A DNA stretch of 64,000 nt from Dactylorhiza incarnata (GCA_033032865.1 JAWHQI010000061.1:62001-126000); one strand, 5' to 3'; numbered from the stretch's first letter, positions 22,490-33,252 are shown. The notes: generated by a model not told the origin, from the sequence alone. Made by a program: numbers and translations.

Positions 22490-22959
22490 AACTACCAAAA
22501 ATGTCTGTACGTACAGAGTCGTGTGCGTGAGTTGCATCATTCAATTGCATTGCACAACATAGCATAGCATACACAATTGCATAAAACAAGACCTCATCGT
22601 ATAAACTAGTATGGACTCTTTTATACGATGAGTTTACCTTAGTGCCAGACCCCTTAGCTTATATGCTTTTATTATACCTGCTTCTTTCTTGCATTGTCTT
22701 TTACTTATTACTGTCACAATATACTCTGCTAGTATAGAATTGTTATCATTAATTCTTTAGTATTTATATACCTTGCTTGCTAGCCACTTGTCACCTGCTT
22801 TTGATCATTTACCCCTTGATGTCCTCCGCTTCCTCCTCCCGCACGGTGCCTAGGAGTCGCGGGTGGAGGCGGGGAGGAATATGCTGAGTCTTATAAACTG
22901 ACGGTCGGTGGACCATATTATTACAGGAGAACCAAGAAGAGCAGGCCATCCCCCAGAGG
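22490..22959 (+). other. LTR B segment deleted from the 5' copy
   Basis: This block is present only in the 3' LTR. It is bounded by two copies of CAGAGGG; the 5' LTR retains one (12487-12493). The simplest reading is a deletion in the 5' LTR by short direct-repeat recombination. Confidence 0.8.
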
Positions 22960-23454
22960 GTGGAACATGAGACAGTGACCAGGCCTGGAGTTGTACTCTC
23001 TGCTGCCGCCGGGAGAGCACCGGTAAGCAAGACGCCTCATCTACCTACACTACACTTCTACCCAGGACAGAGGGCAGAGTTATATGCTATAGAGGGCGTC
23101 GAGCCGTGTGGGTGTTTGCCTTGTTATATTTTTGGCAGGAGAGAGGCGAAAAGGAGACAGTTAGATCGGGATTATACCCTAGTTGTATTCTACTTTTATT
23201 TCCGCACTTTGATTAGTACTCTGTTGTTTATTATTATCTCATTTTGGACATGTACTATTTTTATTATGTGATTGTTGTGGACTTGTGCTTCTAGTTTATT
23301 CAATCTGATTGTGATTTTGGTTGGCCTTGATAATGTTGAATAACCGGCAGAATCGGCGTGTTGTGGCGGCGTCCACTTAGTGAAATGGTGCCACCGCAAG
23401 ACGGCGGTTCTGGGTGATATGACCCGGTAAGAATGAAAAAAAGAGGGTCTTACA

Positions 23455-23690
23455 CCTTTCATCTCCATGGCCGAGAATCTGCGGTACCTCCTCTATTCCT
23501 CCTGTTTATTTCTGATCTGATTTCTTCCTGCTATTTATTTTCATATCTGATATTCATTCTGATTTGTTGCTGCTCTGGCAGGTATACTCCGACGATCGGC
23601 GATTCCTTTCATCTCTACGGCCGAGGATCTGGGGTACCTCCTCTATTCCTCCTATTTATTTTCATTCTGAATAGCTTCTGTTTGTATAAT
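23455..23690 (+). repeat. 150-bp imperfect tandem duplication flanking element B
   Basis: CCTTTCATCTC...GGCCGAG...GGTACCTCCTC begins at 23455, directly after the LTR end, and again at 23605. The second copy is preceded by GATT, which may be the pre-insertion context. CCTTT (23455-23459) is the candidate right TSD of B; its partner is off the window. Confidence 0.75.
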
Positions 23691-24630
23691 TGCAAGAGTC
23701 TTGCTTATAAAACATGTTTCCTTTTATTAATGTTTTGATTTTTTGGTTCCATTCGCTTCATCATGTGCATCTACATATTTATGATCCTAAGCTTATATAC
23801 CTCATATGAATATCAGAAAATGAAACCAAAAAATTATATAAGCTTAGGATAAAATGCTCTGGCAAGTATTGCTGATCACTTTTCAATTTGAATCTTATGG
23901 TTGTTTAGATTTTAACAAATGTTATGTATTTTTCTGTAATTTATTAGAGTTACATTCATATGAGGTATTTTAATAAAGTTACATTTCAGCTCATCTATTA
24001 ATAAAAAATCTAATTTTTCATGGACAACCATTGGAAGACTAATATTTTTTTTGCCTGTGTTCATTCCAACTAACTGTGTTTATTCCAGCTTTGGATTATT
24101 TTTCTAAATCCAGCTTTGGATTAATTTAAGATCTAGCTTTGTTCATTGCTAATTTTTGGGAGGTTAATTTCTTAGCTTTTTATATGTCTTGCTTTGTACA
24201 TTTTTATTAGTGATATTAGCAATCATGTTAATTAATATTTAAGAGTGAATGTACAATATGACTTTGGACCATTTCTATGGTAAATGTACAATATTTTTAT
24301 GTCATTGTTATTAGATTTAGGATTGCATGAATATATCAAATAAAATCAACAAATTCCTATGCTCTGAACAACATTGGGAAAAAAAGGTTGTGTTCTTGAC
24401 TTCTTTCACAAGATTGACACAACAACAGACCCATATAGAAGCAAAACAAAAATAAGTTTTAAAGATAACATCCCTACCCATGCCGGGAAAGAACTGCAAA
24501 ATTAAGCTAACAATATCAGAATGCTAAAATTACATGGATGAATACAGCATTAAAAAATGAATGAAAATACTCTCTAGATAACATTTTCTGATATTCATTC
24601 ATTAGTAATTTCATGGACCCAGGTGAGGAC
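23691..24630. other. AT-rich non-coding stretch
   Basis: No gene, splice-supported exon series or recognised transposon terminus was found. ORFs here are short and without recognisable motifs. Confidence 0.6.
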
Positions 24631-24650
24631 ACGCTCGGGCACATGCCCGA
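24631..24650. repeat. GC-rich inverted repeat
   Basis: GCTCGGGCA-CA-TGCCCGAGC is a perfect 9-bp stem with a 2-nt centre in AT-rich surroundings. It could be a relic Helitron terminal hairpin, but no proper CTRR end follows. Confidence 0.7.
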
Positions 24651-24695
24651 GCATAAATATCGCTGAAATAGCATTAGGCACAGTGCTTTTTCGCT

Positions 24696-24744
24696 AGGGC
24701 GGGCGATTTGGGATCGGCGAGGGCGGGCGATTTGGGATCGGCGT
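24696..24744 (+). repeat. 24-bp direct duplication
   Basis: Two adjacent copies of a GGGCGGGCGATTTGGGATCG-containing unit lie just before the TTC tract. Confidence 0.8.
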
Positions 24745-24773
24745 CGGCATTGCTGGTTGGGATCGGCGGTAAG

Positions 24774-24966
24774 CTTCTTCTTCTTCTTCTTCCCCAATTT
24801 CTTCTTCTTCTTCTTCTTCTCAAATTTTTTCTTCTTATTCTTCTTCTTCTCCAATTTCTTCTTCTTCTTCTTCTTCCCCAATTTCTTCTTCTTCTTCTTC
24901 TTCTTCCCCAATTTCTTCTTCTTCTTCTTCTTCCCCAATTTCTTCTTCTTCTTCTTCCCCAATTTC
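24774..24966 (+). repeat. TTC-rich pyrimidine tract with CCCAATTTC interruptions
   Basis: Runs of (TTC)n are broken at intervals of about 25-40 bp by CCCAATTTC or CAAATTTTTTC. This gives a nearly pure pyrimidine strand of about 190 bp. All frames are open because the unit is 3 bp, so the poly-Lys, poly-Phe or poly-Leu ORFs are artefacts. Confidence 0.95.
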
Positions 24967-25830
24967 TTAAATGGTTTATATTAAGCATGCCGAATTAATT
25001 TATATTGATTCGCATGAGGAATTTTTTTTGGCTTAATAGATTAGATCTGGAAAACCTTAAATGGTTTTCTCTCTGCCTCTTTATAGTATGCCCCATTTTC
25101 CTCTCTTTAATACTCTGTTGGTTTCATCTAAATTATCTGGGAATGCTGGAGATACCCTTATTAATGATTTCTTTATTATGAGCAAACTGCTATCCAATTG
25201 TCACAAAATGCAATGCACTAAAATCCATGTTTTTTTGGTCAACATACAAACCTCAAAAAGAACCAAACATTCTTCTAGGAGTTTAAAAAACAGTCTGGTT
25301 CAAGCAATACCCTGCTGCCATGCCTTAACAAGAGATGCATCATCTAGATTCCTTATAATTTGCAAGAAAACAGTTAAGACTTCACGTTTCTCTACAGCAT
25401 TCAGATTATAGAATACAGGCATCTCATCAAGAATCTGCATAGTACATATCATAAATCATTATTAGATAGAAATCTATAAACACTGTAACATCTAGATGAA
25501 GGATATGGTGTTAGACGATGTCCAAGTTACATAACAATGTCACTTAAATAAGTGCATAAATAATGTCTTAATGTATGTATGATGCACATGTACAACTCAT
25601 TTTATGAAAATAGAAATCTATTCATAATGTCTTGCAACACACTGGATAAGTGAGTTTGTGAATTATTAGATGGACATCCTATGAGAATTTATAGTAATTT
25701 CAAGATGTCACAATAAATTTTGCTTGATTTGCTAAATGAACTTATGTTAAATCATGGGCAAACAGGCTCAAGATAAAGGTTGCTCTTTATTTATGCTCAA
25801 TATTTTGCTTACATAAGTATGTATGGGGAA
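24967..25830. other. Non-coding stretch, nothing recognised
   Basis: AT-rich sequence with scattered short ORFs (longest 116 codons at 25061-25411). None has a recognisable domain. Confidence 0.5.
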
Positions 25831-25835
25831 AAAAA

Positions 25836-25950
25836 ATTTGGGGGGCACTGCCCCCGAACCCCCTTTCAGGGGGCACTGCCCCCCCGAACCCCCCGAATAT
25901 ATATTAATTAAATTGTGCCAGTGCACCTTCAAAATCCTAGTTCCACCCCT
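25836..25950 (-). repeat. Unclassified GC-rich repeat fragment (GGGGGCACTGCCCCC motif)
   Basis: Two copies of a dyad built on GGGGGCACTGCCCCC followed by GAACCCC lie next to an AT-rich stretch and TTCCACCCCTGCCC. This looks like a dispersed repeat fragment, but I cannot place it in a named family. Confidence 0.5.
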
Positions 25951-25957
25951 GCCCATT

Positions 25958-26116
25958 GATGATAGTTCATGAATGGATTCCTATAGGAACTTCAGGATGA
26001 AACTAAGGTCAGAGAAGAAATTATTCTACTTGAATATTGAACTTGATGATGATAGTTCATGAATGGATTCCTATAGGAACTTCAGGATGAAACTAAGGTC
26101 AGAGAAGAAATTATTC
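25958..26116 (+). repeat. 90-bp tandem duplication
   Basis: GATGATAGTTCATGAATGG starts at 25958 and again at 26048. About 69 bp are identical (25958-26026 and 26048-26116). Confidence 0.9.
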
Positions 26117-26280
26117 CTATAGGAACTTGAATATTGAAAAAAAATGCTTGTTTGCCATAAATTTCTCTCATAATCTATATTATATTAAAAAGAAATATCA
26201 AATTTAGGTTTTTGGTAAGGTATGTAAGACATCAGGGCAATCACAACCGTCCACCAAAGGCATCAGCGATTTATTACTCC

Positions 26281-26476
26281 CTCGGATTCTCGATCCCGCT
26301 CGACACTCACCCGCCGATAGGGTTTGCTCTCCACGACGCGCCTGCAGGCTTCTTCCCTCCTTCGCCTACCAAGGTTATTTCCCACGGATTCTCGATCCCG
26401 CTCGACACTCACTCGGCGATAGGGTATGCTCTCCACGACGCGCCTGCAGGCTTCTTTCCTCCTCCGCCTACCAAGG
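26281..26476 (+). repeat. 107-bp tandem duplication, exon-like
   Basis: GGATTCTCGATCCCGCTCG to CCTACCAAGGTTA occurs twice (from 26284 and 26391). Each copy ends in AAGGTTA, a splice-donor-like boundary. It may be a duplicated captured exon. No protein family was recognised. Confidence 0.75.
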
Positions 26477-26693
26477 TTAGCGACCGATCCTTCCATACAC
26501 GGTTTTACGCTTAGGGTTTTGTGACCAGGGATATCGACAACGATATACAGATCCTGGAAGTGATTTCGTCGCCGGCGTCACTACACCTGCTTCTTCAGAT
26601 CTGGGGATAGAGGGGACCTTATTCACCAAGGAGGTTTGATTTCGTCAACTCCATACAGCCACAACCCTTCATTCTTCCGTCAAGAAAATCACC

Positions 26694-26757
26694 CTCTGCC
26701 TGATTCATGCCATCTAACATAACCAGGGCCTGATTCATGCCATCTAACAGAACCAGG
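26694..26757 (+). repeat. 30-bp tandem duplication
   Basis: GCCTGATTCATGCCATCTAA is repeated in adjacent copies with one difference (CATAACCAGG versus CAGAACCAGG). Confidence 0.85.
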
Positions 26758-28366
26758 GGTTATCCACGAAGTCCTACAACAGATCTAAACCCGACGGGAC
26801 ATCCATCCTTCTCCTGCAGGTATCTTTCTCAAAAGATGTAGAATCTACATATTTTTTCTACATTATTTCTGTTCAATGAATACCAAAGCACATAGCTCAG
26901 GGTTACTGTGTCTCTCGAGATTACGATGCACTGGATGAAATTTTTTTCTTAAACAAACCATCTAAAACCTCGAATTATTAACTACATTCAGATTTTGGTT
27001 TGCTTAAATCAAAGTTGACTTATTTGAATTCATAATTTTGAAAAACTGACCACCCATACAACATCTGTAGGTGCTTCTTCACGTTCCATTCCTCCACTCC
27101 ATATCATTTTCCTGTTTAATAATACCTAATGCTTCCAGTTTCACCTTTGTTGGAAATTAAGGTGAAATTAAAATTTATAGGGATTATAAAATTTTGCTAG
27201 CTTCGTTTTATTTTATCTAATTTAGGGATTTCATATCCTACGAAGAAAATTCTTTGCATCTATATTTTTGCTTTTCTGCTTTGAAATGCCGAATTGGAAG
27301 CACAACTTCATCAATTAAACTCATTAATCAAATCTAGGATGACATTTGGGCATTGCAGCAATGCAGAATGTGCAAGTCAAAGTTTAGTCTCATATGAAGT
27401 GAAATCCAATGTCAATGTCTTCATTTATTTCTGCTATACGATCATTTTGCCAACTCATTTCTCTCATTTTGCCTGTACAAATAAAGAACTTCAGTTGAGT
27501 ATGGAATTTTTCTCATATTGCCTGTACAAAAAAAGAACTTCAGTTGACTGCCAACTCATTTCTCTTATATTTTATATGGATTTTCTGTATATCTCGAAAT
27601 GAGCATGCGCATATAGTTGACTATTATAGTGTTGCACAAGTATAGTATGGCAATTGCACCATAACATTCCTGTTATGGTATACTTTCAATATTATAGTGT
27701 TGCATGCGTATATAGTTTGCGTATATAGTCTCGCACCATAACATTCCTGTTAATTATTTTAGTGTACATCTGTAGATGGGGTGGAATTTTTCATCAGCAT
27801 GCTACCTTGATGAAATGCATCCATTTAATTGGAAATATTAATGGTTTTACTGCAGTCATGATCTGCCCAAATGTTAATTATGCTAGATCAAAAAATAATT
27901 TTAACTTCTTGGTTTCAGCTGTACATTTAAACTTCTACAGCTCAACGCAAGTTCTCCGGCATGACGACTTTTTATTGAGTCTACAAATTATAAGTTTATT
28001 TTGCTTGGAAGGAGTACTCCAGCATTTAGAATTCTTCCAGTTAATGCAATTTTATTTTAAAATTTTCATAGATACATAGTCTTGCACTTTATTCAACAAC
28101 TTTGAAGGATGCTGAAATCCACTGATTATTTTCTATTATTTCTAGCATTGAAATATTATTGTGGTTTATACATAATTTAATCTGTGCTATAATTTTTTTA
28201 TGGCTATCTCACAAATTTTACTCACAACTCATGTAATTTTTCATTCTTATAGGTCCATATATTGTACAAACACATCACAACAATTTCAAAACTATTTAAA
28301 GACAACAACTGAATCCAGGTAATATATTACAGTTTAGGGTTTGACTTCCATTTTCATATTTCTTAG

Positions 28367-28450
28367 GGGTGCTTTGTGGGTATTAGTCAATTAGTGGCTA
28401 AGCAAAGCACAATAGTCCCTGTAATGAATGCTTATAAGGCTGCTGCGTAG
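28367..28450 (+). other. Exon-like module, copy 1
   Basis: The module follows an acceptor-like TTTCTTAG. It reads 27 codons to a TAG, including GISQLVAKQSTIV and VMNAYKAA. The same frame and stop position recur at 28550-28633 and 34739-34822 and in the other arms. Sequence after the stop (CGGCCGGTAGAGGGTCG) is conserved too. The protein is not recognised; it may be the last exon of a captured gene. Confidence 0.5.
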
Positions 28451-28549
28451 TATCGGCCGGTAGAGGGTCGAGCAGAGCAGATAGTTTTTTTTTAAATATT
28501 TTTACAAGAACATTTCATATATAATTGCTATTGTTTTCATGTTTTCTAG

Positions 28550-28633
28550 GTGTGCTTTGTGGGTATTAGTCAATTAATGGCTAAGCAAATCACAATAGTC
28601 TTTGTAATGACTGCTTCTAGGGCTGCTTCGTAG
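28550..28633 (+). other. Exon-like module, copy 2
   Basis: It follows TTTTCTAG. It reads 27 codons in the same frame (GISQLMAKQ) and ends at a TAG in the same place as copy 1. It is more diverged than copy 1. Confidence 0.5.
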
Positions 28634-28740
28634 TATCGGCCGATAGAGGGTCGAGCGGAGCAGATAGTTCACGATGATTTTTGGTCCCACGATGAATGAT
28701 GCTATTACGGCAAATGATGCCATGATGATTTTTGGTCTCA

Positions 28741-29067
28741 CGACGAATGTCGCCGCCACACCGAATGTCGCCCCCACGACGAATGTCGCCCCCACGACGA
28801 ATGACGCCCCCACGACGAATGTCGCCCCCGCGACGAATTTCGCCCCCGCGACGAATGACGCCCCCACGACGAATGTCGCCCCCGCGACGAATGTCGCCCC
28901 CGCGACGAATGACGCCCCCGCGACGAATGACGCCCCCGCGACGAATGACGCCCCCGCGACGAATGTCGCCCCCGCGACGAATGTCGCCCCCGCGACGAAT
29001 GTCGCCCCCGCGACGAATGTCGCCCCCCGCGACGAATGTCGCCCCCGCGACGAATGTCGCCCCCAAA
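28741..29067 (+). repeat. 18-bp hairpin minisatellite
   Basis: About 18 units of GTCGC-CCCC-GCGAC-GAAT are present; each has a 5-bp perfect stem and a C4 loop. Some units carry ACG in place of GCG or GACG in place of GTCG. Because the unit is 18 bp and lacks stops, several frames on both strands stay open, giving spurious repetitive ORFs. Confidence 0.95.
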
Positions 29068-29210
29068 TTGTTTAAGAATCATCGGGAGGGTGACAGACCG
29101 CTACTATGTTTAAAATACTTGAAAGAGAAAATAAGCAAAGTCTTCTTTGGTGCTCGCTGGAACGACTTCTAGAGCAGTCACCGTGGAGAGCGGAGTGAGC
29201 CCTTGAGCGG

Positions 29211-29554
29211 GAGAGGAAGGGGGATGAGAAGCTTGAGAGAAAGAGCTAGGGTTTTGAGAGAGGAGGAAGAGGGATCATCCCTCACACAAAATATTTGATC
29301 CAAAAGATAGTTCTTACATCAACAAGACCCCCTTATATAGAAGGAAGGCCCCACCACATAACAAAGTAACACAAACTGAAATTAGACCAACATAACATAG
29401 GAATTAATATATAAATAACCGGTCGGCCTATTCCGTAGTCGGACCGGACTCGGGCCGTGCGGATCGTGCCTCCGGTTCGCTTCCCGCCATGTGCGCGTGC
29501 GCCCTCCTCGAGTAGACTTGCCACGGCGGCTCCTCCTGTTGCAAGTCGGTAACA
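29211..29554 (-). repeat. Element C-type LTR, truncated (L1)
   Basis: It matches 53405-53776 from GAGAGGAAGGGGG to the terminal GGTAACA and lacks about 35 bp at the left edge. A minus-strand TATATAAG lies near 29331-29340. It is followed by CCGAT, as in the third copy. Confidence 0.9.
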
Positions 29555-29588
29555 CCGATCTATTATACCATACCAGTTAATCCTTCAT

Positions 29589-29686
29589 TTCGACTCATGC
29601 ACATAAGATGTTCGACTCATGTCCAACTCATGCACATAAGATGTTCGACTCATGTCCAACTCATGCTCATAAGATATTCGATTTCA
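29589..29686 (+). repeat. 33-bp minisatellite
   Basis: About 2.5 copies of a unit with ATGCACATAAGATGTTCGAC and TCATGTCCAACTC. It is present in all three arms; a related fragment also lies at 47815-47833 on the far side of the solo LTR. Confidence 0.85.
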
Positions 29687-29879
29687 TTTTCGAACAAAGC
29701 TTCCCAGCTATTTTTTCATTACTTCATTCCACATCCAGTTATTCAGTTTTTTCACCACTCACTAATCACATTTCAATTACAAATATGAGTTGGGAATAAG
29801 AACCGGTTATATAACCAGTTATATATCGAAGACGTTAAATTAATTTGGTTAATTTCAATCTTCAAAATATTAACAGTAT

Positions 29880-30090
29880 CCGGAGCCGTCAAGTGCTTCG
29901 CACGTCAGGGGCTGGCAAAGCCCGTGGGAACGGGGGGTCCCCCGTGCACTGTCACACCAAGCCCCGCCGGGGAACGGGGGGGTCCCCCGTGCACTGTCAC
30001 ACCAAGCCCCGCCGGGTGCGGGCGAAGCCCGCCAGGTGCGCGTAGAGTACTGTCGCGCGGGGCACGGGGGGCCCCTCGTGCACTGTGTCT
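29880..30090 (+). mobile_element. GC-rich Helitron-like 3' terminus
   Basis: The segment has two copies of a ~41-bp unit (CCCCCGTGCACTGTCACACC), then GTACTGTCGCGCGGGGCACG with a GCACG/CGTGC stem, ending CTGTGTCTCA before an AT tract. Helitron 3' ends have a GC hairpin 10-12 nt before CTRR; here the end is CTCA, so the match is non-canonical. The 5' partner is unresolved. Confidence 0.5.
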
Positions 30091-30102
30091 CATATATATA
30101 TA

Positions 30103-30750
30103 TCTATACTATATTATAAAGAAATATCGTTTTTGTGTCCATGGCAAGGTATATAGGCACTTCATGGCAAAGAAATTGAGACAAAATCAAACCACAGCCG
30201 TCTGATCACGACTTCATAATTCTACCGCCGTCCGATCGAGCTCAATAAAATCACACTCTCTCTCCACATTTTGCTAGGTCTCCCAAACCTACAACTAGTG
30301 TGTCCTAAACCTATGTGAAATTACGATTTTGCCCCTATAACTATTAAAATTTTATTTTATTTTAAAAAGAGGCTGTCTGGTTTTGAACCCATGACCTCAC
30401 AAACAAGAGGAACAGCTTAATCCAACAAGCCAAGCAGTCATTTATGATAATAATTCAAATAATTTTTACTTATATTGTTCTATTTATGTAATTTTAAAAA
30501 TAATAATTATATTAATATAAGTATAATAATTATATTATATAAACATATATAAGTATAATAAAGTATATTAACATATATGACGTAATAATTAATTATTACG
30601 TATATTGGGGGGAGGGCGGAGCCCGTCGGGGGGAGGGCGGAGCCCGTCGGGGGGAGGGCGGAGCCCGTCGGGGGGAGGGCGGAGCCTGCCGCCATGAGTC
30701 GGGTACTGTCGCGCGGGGCGCGAGGGCCGGAGGCCCGTGCCTGTCACTCG
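30103..30750 (+). mobile_element. Short non-autonomous Helitron-like element (left arm)
   Basis: It starts TCTATACTATATTA after an A, which fits the plant Helitron 5' consensus. It ends with a GC-rich hairpin (GGGCC-GGA-GGCCC) and GTGCCTGTCACTCG before a TA tract. At 648 bp it has no coding capacity. Counterparts are 46271-46904 (inverted) and about 54322-54932, where the first bases are lost. The CTCG end departs from CTRR. Confidence 0.6.
30606..30695 (+). repeat. 22-bp GC-rich VNTR
   Basis: Four units of GGGGGAGGGCGGAGCCCGTC are present here, three in the right arm (about 46325-46395) and two in the third copy (about 54832-54875). Confidence 0.9.
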
Positions 30751-30872
30751 TATATATATATATATCTATACTATAGTAAAAAGAAATATGATATAGAGTC
30801 AATGGCAAGGTATTATGGCTAGGTAAATGAGACATCCTTTAATCCTACCCGTTCATTGGAACCATCACGCCG

Positions 30873-30987
30873 TCCATTTATTTTCTCGCCAGGCTATAAC
30901 TATCCGCTCCTACGCCAAAACCCGCTCTGCCCATTTATTTTCTCGCCAGGCTATAACTATCCGCTCCTACGCCAAAACCCGCTCTGC
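30873..30987 (+). repeat. 57-bp tandem duplication unique to the left arm
   Basis: CATTTATTTTCTCGCCAGGC to CCGCTCTGCC is present twice here and once in the other two arms, which also share TCGCTCGGCTTTAAC in place of TCGCCAGGCTATAAC. Confidence 0.9.
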
Positions 30988-31145
30988 CCTAATCCTTCCT
31001 CCCGCGGCTGCTTCTCCTCCCGCGACTGCTTCTCCTCCCGCGCCTGCTTCTCCTCCCGCCTATTGAAGCTTCCCCGACAATTTCTGCCTGCTTCTCCTCC
31101 CGCGCCTGCTTCTCCTCCCGCCTATTGAAGCTTCCCCGACAATTT

Positions 31146-31312
31146 CCCCCGTTCAACTAGGTAAATGTTTTCTCCTCCTTCACTGCATATCCACTCTCAT
31201 ACCCTAAATCCATTCCGCACTACAGGATCCCCCGTTCAACTAGGTAAATGTTTTCTCCTCCTTCACTGCATATCCACTCTCATACCCTAAATCCATTCCG
31301 CACTACAGGATC
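31146..31312 (+). repeat. 83-bp tandem duplication unique to the left arm
   Basis: CCCCGTTCAACTAGGTAAATG to ACTACAGGATC occurs twice in the left arm and once in the right arm and third copy. Confidence 0.9.
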
Positions 31313-33252
31313 CCATCTCTTCCAGTCGAACATCGCCACATCTACTTCTTCAGATTCATCCCCGTAACTTCTTCTTCCTCTTTCCTCTACAATATCGCAT
31401 TGTCATCCCGCTAAGCCCTTCAACATCGACGAAAACGCGTTTCATTGAAAAGTTTTTCTAATATTGCCGCCTATTTACGCCTCCTCTCCACGAATCTCCA
31501 TTGAATCACAGTAAGTTATTCTTCACCGCACTTCCACTTTCTTTTTTTTTTTATATTTTCCATTTCAGTTTTTTATATTTTCCACTTCTGCCTCTTCTTA
31601 GGTACCTGCATCACTTCAGATCTCATTTCAGAACTCAATCAGCTTCAGATCTCATTTCCCTTCCCCTTCCACACCTCGATAACAAAAATCTCAGTTCAGA
31701 TTTTGTTGATATCTAACTACATCCACGTGTTATCTCGGGCTTAATTTATCTCTGCCTATAGCTTCTAATTGTTGGATTTGAACTTCAGGCGGTCTCAACA
31801 TTGTTTAATGTCCTTGAGAATATTGTATAGTGCACAGCATGTGTTCATGTGTTTGTTACTGTGATTACAACCATAGTTTAGTGAAATTATGCATTTAAAA
31901 TGCATTCATGTCCTGTTTGTTAAAATGTCTCCTAAGGATACTATATCCTGAAATTTCATAATCCGTGTTTTAGTTTATTTATATCGATAGTGCACAGCAT
32001 GTATTTATATCGTTATCCTGAAATTTCATAACTCAGGTTCCTCTTCTCTTATTGTTATATCTTAATGATGTTTTTAGAAGCTCTACAAATAGATTGGTGC
32101 CTTAGTCAATAATATTGAAATACATGTTGAAGTAATTACCAAAGCTGAGATTAACCCTTGGGATAAAGGTGCATGTGAATCCCTAAGCATGTGCGCCTTC
32201 ATGCAAATTATTTAAATTATAGTCAATTATTGTTCTTCTTATATCATTTATTATAGTTTCTTAAAATTAATGGTCAACATTATCCGCAAGCAAGTGACAT
32301 GCAAAAAAAATCTTGCAGGTAGCATTAACACATCACATTGGATCTTCAATAACAAACATATGTCTGAAAGTTTCTGTGGAAATACATAATATTATCTATG
32401 AGGCCTCTAAAAAATTTAACGCATTCCTTCTATTTTCTTAATCTCATGGTCGATGATTTTCAATGAATCACGTCTGTGTTCGCTATGATGATGTCGATGA
32501 CTATATTATTATTTTTAACAACTCGGTTTCTGTTTCTTCACAAATTTATGAAGCTAATCAAGTACAATTTCAAATTTAAGGGTTCCATTTCTTCTCAGGT
32601 TTCATTCCAACAATGAGGCAGCTTATTCTTAAATGATGATTTTTTAACTTTGGTACCCACAACTGTGAATTCTTCTGATCTATTGAATAACAAATTTCAT
32701 TCCAATTTAAAAATTTGTCAAAAGATTTTCAACTTACCGAAGAATGTCGGTTCTGTTTGCCTCATACCAAACTAACTTTGAATAAATCATGATGCCAATT
32801 CATGGACTCAAAAATTAGTTCTATGTTCAGTCCACTCACATAATTTACACACATGTATGTCCTTATAAATTTGGTTGTCCACTTCACTATGCATACATGT
32901 ACTCATCGTATTTCATGTTTCTCCTAACAATTAAAATTGCATTTCATGTTATCTCCATTCATATGATTTGAAAAAAATTTGTGAACACCCGGATTCTGTT
33001 GTAACTGAAGCTCACATTTCTTGATTCTGGATGCTCTGCCATATTCAGTTAACTCATTAAGTTTTTAGTCTTTTGTTTTCAGCCGATACTCAGGGTTTTT
33101 ACGTTTATTCAATGGCTGATTTAATTATGGTTTCCGATTTGAATTATTTTGATCAAGACAGATTTCGATGGTCAAAACAACAATTTTTACATATGGAATT
33201 TTAGGGGTTCAATTATACCAAACTTATGCTAAGTTCATAAGTTGTTTTCTAT

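Larger units (their letters stand above)
17391..23454 (+). mobile_element. Element B 3' LTR (about 6.06 kb)
   Basis: It starts TGTAACATCCCCC, a common plant chromovirus LTR start, and ends GGTCTTACA. From 19185 onward it is collinear with the split 5' LTR. The first 1.8 kb has no counterpart in the window, so the left boundary rests on the TG...CA ends and the abrupt change from pol at 17391. It carries the empty target site of element A near 21460. It is non-coding apart from chance ORFs. Six kilobases is very long for a chromovirus LTR. Confidence 0.75.
26174..28360 (+). mobile_element. Helitron-like 5' end and downstream non-coding segment
   Basis: TCTATATTATATTAAAAAG at 26174 follows an A and closely resembles the starts at 30103 and 30765 and the general Helitron 5' TC terminus. 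Downstream lie GC-rich exon-like blocks, a 107-bp tandem duplication, a 30-bp duplication and long AT-rich introns, typical of non-autonomous Helitrons with captured gene fragments. No Rep/helicase is present. The 3' end is not resolved; the GC-rich terminus ending near 30090 is a candidate. Confidence 0.5.
30765..33250 (+). mobile_element. Second Helitron-like 5' end and exon/intron-like AT-rich body
   Basis: TCTATACTATAGTAAAAAG at 30765 begins 14 bp after the previous element's end, across a TA tract. Proline-rich CT-rich blocks (GCTTCTCCTCCCGCG repeats near 31000-31070) and long AT-rich stretches follow. The 3' end is not identified. Counterpart starts are 46254 (minus) and 54971. No Rep/helicase was seen. 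Confidence 0.5.

Noticed and set aside
24516..24988. Lys-, Arg-, Leu- and Phe-rich ORFs on both strands
   Set aside because: They are translations of the TTC microsatellite in several frames, with no flanking coding signal.
28367..28450. Identification of the exon-like module as a mitochondrial import motor (PAM16-type) fragment
   Set aside because: The resemblance is limited to a few scattered residues; too weak to name.
28617..29172. Long ORFs of RRGGDI, ATNVAP or MSPPRR repeats
   Set aside because: The 18-bp minisatellite has no stops in several frames on both strands, so open frames are expected by chance.
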